Source of the DNA: Candidatus Zhuqueibacterota bacterium 4484_219
GTDB lineage: Bacteria > Zhuqueibacterota > JdFR-76 > 4484-219
DNA: 9,586 bases
Direction of reading: 5' to 3'
NCBI GenBank assembly: GCA_002085035.1
Contig: MZGM01000028.1
Location: 1 to 9,586 of the forward strand
Each line of letters starts with the position of its first letter. Within the stretch, counting starts at the first letter, position 1. The notes under the pieces are model-generated. The model was not told where the DNA came from. It did no database searches and saw only the letters and a program-made list of their open reading frames with translations. A program made the translations under genes and the position numbers. Positions 7,614-9,586 of the stretch are shown piece after piece.

Positions 7614-8949
7614 AATTGTCTCCTGTAATAGCGAGTTTATCTAGAATACCTATCCGCTCTCCCCGCAGATTCAGAATTGCAATCTCAAGTGTGGTTACTT
7701 CCTGGGGGAGAGAAATTGTTCGGTTCAGGGTCAACATTTCGAAAGGACTGACCGTCCCCAGTTTTTCGGTAACCAAAACATTTTCCTTTTCATCTTTGCC
7801 AATTAGAACTGCCTGGCCAGGAGTATATACGCCGAAAATGCCGCTAATAGATGTGCTGCCCAAATCTTTCTTCAGGCTCAGGTGCTGGCTTACAACGCCA
7901 TAATCGTTCACTGCGATTACTGGTCCTGCGCAGCGGCAGGCTACCCATTCGACATCAAAACTGTACGATTCACCCGGCTGGAGAGTCACCAATGGGCTTA
8001 AGACCTCGGTCTCCATGTAGGGGAAGTTTGGGTCGGTCCATATCTCGGCCGAACAACCACCATCTGGATACTCCTTCTCAGGGAAGTAAGTAAATCGTTG
8101 AACAAAAACGTAGTTATCCAACTGGTTCACGTAGGCGATCCAACCATCAGTAACATCTGCACCCACTTTGCTTTTGTGGAACTGATACTGTATTCCAAAG
8201 ATGCCTGCTCGGATGTTCGGGTACCATTGGCTGTCATTAGGTTTCCCATCCAATCGAATAAAACCCTTCGGATGTATGCTTTTGGGATTGAGGGGGAAAT
8301 AGGCCCACGCTCCGGAATTGTGGGTTACTTTCTGACCGGACAGGTCCTCCCGAAGTTTTCCCCGAACCTGGGTCACATCCCAGATACTCCATGTTACAGC
8401 CTTGTTAACCACGTTGGTCATTTTTTGTTTGAGGATCACACGGGTTGTTCCCTTACGGAGGAGCGTACTTCGCGTAAACTGAATGCCGATCAGGGTGTCC
8501 TTTGGACTGACCACCTCCACCTCGACGACTTCTTCTCCTTGTTGCACAATTCGTCCAGTGTAACGACCTCCATCCAAAAATGATCCCAAAGGATCCGGCG
8601 GTCCACCCCAGCGGCTCTGGGGTGCGGGCCATGTCTTGTACCCACCGTAATTGTGCCATACTCTTTGCGTTTCGGATTCAGGTGCTTTGTAGAGTTTTCC
8701 AAACTCAGCTTCCTTCACATAGAGAAAAGGATAGTCTCCTAAGTTGTAGCTCATGATTCGACCTCCAATAGCTGGAACGATATCCAGTTTCACCAACCCG
8801 TTTTCCAATGAGAAGGATTTCCATCCGTGAAAAGTTGTTTCCTTCACTGTACACGCTTTTGTTGCCAGCTCGTCTATTTGACTCTTTCCGCAGGTAGCGA
8901 ATGCCCCTGCAAGTCCCAAAAGAACTGATATCCAAGACAATACTTTCAT
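7594..8949 (-). CDS. Exported DUF4380-type protein (galactose-mutarotase-like fold)
   Basis: This 451-residue protein begins with a signal sequence (MKVLSWISVLLGLAGAFATC). Cys20 might be lipidated, but FATC is a poor lipobox, so ordinary cleavage is possible. The body matches the DUF4380 pattern. It has LENGLVKLDIVPAIGGRIMS (48-67) and YGGYKTWPAPQSRWGGPPDP (101-120) followed by LDGGRYTG. Later come a TEVLSPLVTLQPGESYSFD stretch (314-332) and an Ig-like C-terminal part (about 345-445). The family is related in fold to aldose epimerases and other sugar-recognising beta-sandwich proteins, but no reaction is established here. It is the first gene of the inferred operon, with a promoter candidate about 30 bp upstream and an RBS (AAGG, 6 nt) before the ATG, and it overlaps the symporter gene by 20 bp. 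The context suggests recognition or processing of an imported saccharide outside the cytoplasm. Confidence 0.85.
   Translation of the reverse strand: MKVLSWISVLLGLAGAFATCGKSQIDELATKACTVKETTFHGWKSFSLENGLVKLDIVPAIGGRIMSYNLGDYPFLYVKEAEFGKLYKAPESETQRVWHNYGGYKTWPAPQSRWGGPPDPLGSFLDGGRYTGRIVQQGEEVVEVEVVSPKDTLIGIQFTRSTLLRKGTTRVILKQKMTNVVNKAVTWSIWDVTQVRGKLREDLSGQKVTHNSGAWAYFPLNPKSIHPKGFIRLDGKPNDSQWYPNIRAGIFGIQYQFHKSKVGADVTDGWIAYVNQLDNYVFVQRFTYFPEKEYPDGGCSAEIWTDPNFPYMETEVLSPLVTLQPGESYSFDVEWVACRCAGPVIAVNDYGVVSQHLSLKKDLGSTSISGIFGVYTPGQAVLIGKDEKENVLVTEKLGTVSPFEMLTLNRTISLPQEVTTLEIAILNLRGERIGILDKLAITGDNYGHSGN
8604..8624. repeat. 8-bp inverted repeat in the DUF4380 gene
   Basis: CACCCCAG (8604-8611) and CTGGGGTG (8617-8624) are exact reverse complements with a 5-nt loop. 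They lie over the codons of the conserved APQSRWGG motif, where Pro-Gln and Trp-Gly codons naturally pair, so the hairpin may be a by-product of the protein sequence. Confidence 0.5.
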
Positions 8950-8975
8950 GGTAAACCTTCCCTTAAAAATGTACT

Positions 8976-9004
8976 ATTATAATGACTTCATTAATTAGTG
9001 TTCT
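8976..9004 (-). promoter_or_regulatory. Candidate sigma-70-like promoter for the eight-gene operon
   Basis: On the minus strand the -10 box is a perfect TATAAT (8981-8976). Seventeen bases upstream is AGAACA (9004-8999), which matches the last three bases of the TTGACA -35 consensus. Transcription would start near 8969, giving a short leader of about 20 nt that includes the RBS of the DUF4380 gene. It is the only recognisable promoter in the 94-bp gap 8950-9043. I saw no convincing terminator hairpin for the upstream gene in that gap. Confidence 0.5.
8980..8993. promoter_or_regulatory. Possible operator: 6-bp palindrome between -35 and -10
   Basis: TAATGA-ct-TCATTA is an inverted repeat with 6-bp arms that lies in the promoter spacer and touches the -10 box. 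A repressor bound here would block transcription. The arms are short and AT-rich, so chance is a real alternative. Confidence 0.25.
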
Positions 9005-9043
9005 CGCCCGCTTTGGATTACTTTTAAATTTTATTGGACGACA

Positions 9044-9586
9044 TTAGCTAAAAAATGTTAATCGGAAGCATTTCTTTGTCGTATTAAGACCATTTTTTGG
9101 CTTTGCTAAATTTTTCAGTTTTATTTTGTAGAAATAAATTCCTGGAGGTGTCTGTAAGCCACAACTGTCAGTGCCGTCCCAGCTAACTTTATATTCACCT
9201 GGAACTTGTGGTTGATTGATCAAAGTTGTTACTTGCTGACCGAGTAAATTGTAGATTTTGAGCGTGACTAGTTGAGGACCTGTTCCGCCGACTGAATAAT
9301 TGATTAAAGTAGTAAGGTTAAACGGATTTGGGGAATTTTGAAGCAGATGATAATTTTGAGGTGGGGAATATCCATATTTATCAACAGAAGAAGAGGGTTT
9401 AAATTTAATATTGTAAATCTGTCCTCTAATAGCTGATGGGATTTTTAAATTATCACCCTCGATGGTAAAGTTTACATTTTGACTATCTGCCAGCACTTGA
9501 CTCACAGTTCTTCCATGAAGAGGGATGATTAAATCCTGGTTTACAACTGTAATGGCATATCCGTTACAGCTATCAGGATAGACAAT
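9044..9586 (-). CDS. Secreted protein with C-terminal PNPFN sorting domain (N-terminus outside window)
   Basis: Only the last 180 residues are present; the frame is open to the window edge, so the GTG at 9505 is internal rather than a start. Residues 1 to about 75 of the fragment (IVYPDSCNGYAITVVNQD...) are beta-rich and end an unidentified domain. From SPPQNYHLLQNSPNPFN onward it is a type A sorting / FlgD-like Ig domain with LKIYNLLGQQVTTLINQ, WDGTD and GIYFYKI. It is clearly related to the last 90 residues of the C25-like protein in this window, which suggests both use the same export system. The tail is unusual: after TTKK it reads CFRLTFFS rather than the common short LLL[KR] ending. The main function of the protein cannot be told from this fragment. 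It is separated from the next gene by a 94-bp gap with its own promoter candidate, so it is probably the end of a separate unit. Confidence 0.85.
   Translation of the reverse strand: MVYPDSCNGYAITVVNQDLIIPLHGRTVSQVLADSQNVNFTIEGDNLKIPSAIRGQIYNIKFKPSSSVDKYGYSPPQNYHLLQNSPNPFNLTTLINYSVGGTGPQLVTLKIYNLLGQQVTTLINQPQVPGEYKVSWDGTDSCGLQTPPGIYFYKIKLKNLAKPKNGLNTTKKCFRLTFFS

Noticed and set aside
8098..8583. A 161-codon open frame on the + strand
   Set aside because: It lies wholly antisense to the DUF4380 gene, which has clear family motifs, and its own translation shows no recognisable domain.
8604..8624. The 8-bp hairpin in the DUF4380 gene as a regulatory structure
   Set aside because: It falls on codons of a conserved Pro-Gln...Trp-Gly motif that pair by nature; no other support.

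Overview
The window looks like part of a carbohydrate- or glycoprotein-utilisation locus from a bacterium of the FCB superphylum (Bacteroidota and its Calditrichota/Ignavibacteria/KSB1/Marinimicrobia-like relatives). The main evidence is two secreted proteins ending in the PNPFN-type C-terminal sorting domain (type IX secretion / FlgD-like Ig fold). The single good promoter candidate is closer to a TTGACA/TATAAT pattern than to the classical Bacteroides TAnnTTTG pattern, which mildly favours a non-Bacteroides lineage. No lineage is proven. Every gene I can support is on the minus strand, so transcription runs from high to low coordinates. No tRNA, rRNA, CRISPR array or insertion sequence was seen.

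Layout in transcription order. 9586-9044: the C-terminal 180 residues of a secreted protein whose beginning lies outside the window. 9043-8950: a 94-bp intergenic spacer with a promoter candidate and a small palindrome in its spacer. 8949-7594: an exported DUF4380-type protein with a galactose-mutarotase-like fold. 7613-6090: a sodium:solute symporter of the SGLT family. 6097-5888 and 5863-5609: two small proteins with two membrane helices each. 5619-5053: an unrecognised 188-residue protein built from an internal duplication, possibly PepSY-like. 5029-1997: a 1010-residue secreted protein with a gingipain-like (C25) cysteine peptidase domain, Ig-like domains, two putative carbohydrate-binding modules and a sorting domain. 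2030-732: a sugar-type ABC solute-binding lipoprotein. 712-1: the start of a MalF/UgpA-type ABC permease, cut by the window edge.

From 8949 down to the window edge the eight genes overlap or are separated by no more than 24 bp, so they very probably form one operon. The inferred logic is that a secreted multi-domain peptidase/glycan-binding protein attacks a glycosylated polymer at the surface. The binding protein with its ABC permease, and the sodium symporter, would then import the products. The DUF4380 protein may bind or process sugars outside the cytoplasm. The substrate cannot be read from the sequence.

The most unexpected sequence signal is a perfect 17-bp inverted repeat with a 7-nt loop inside the symporter gene (6964-7004).
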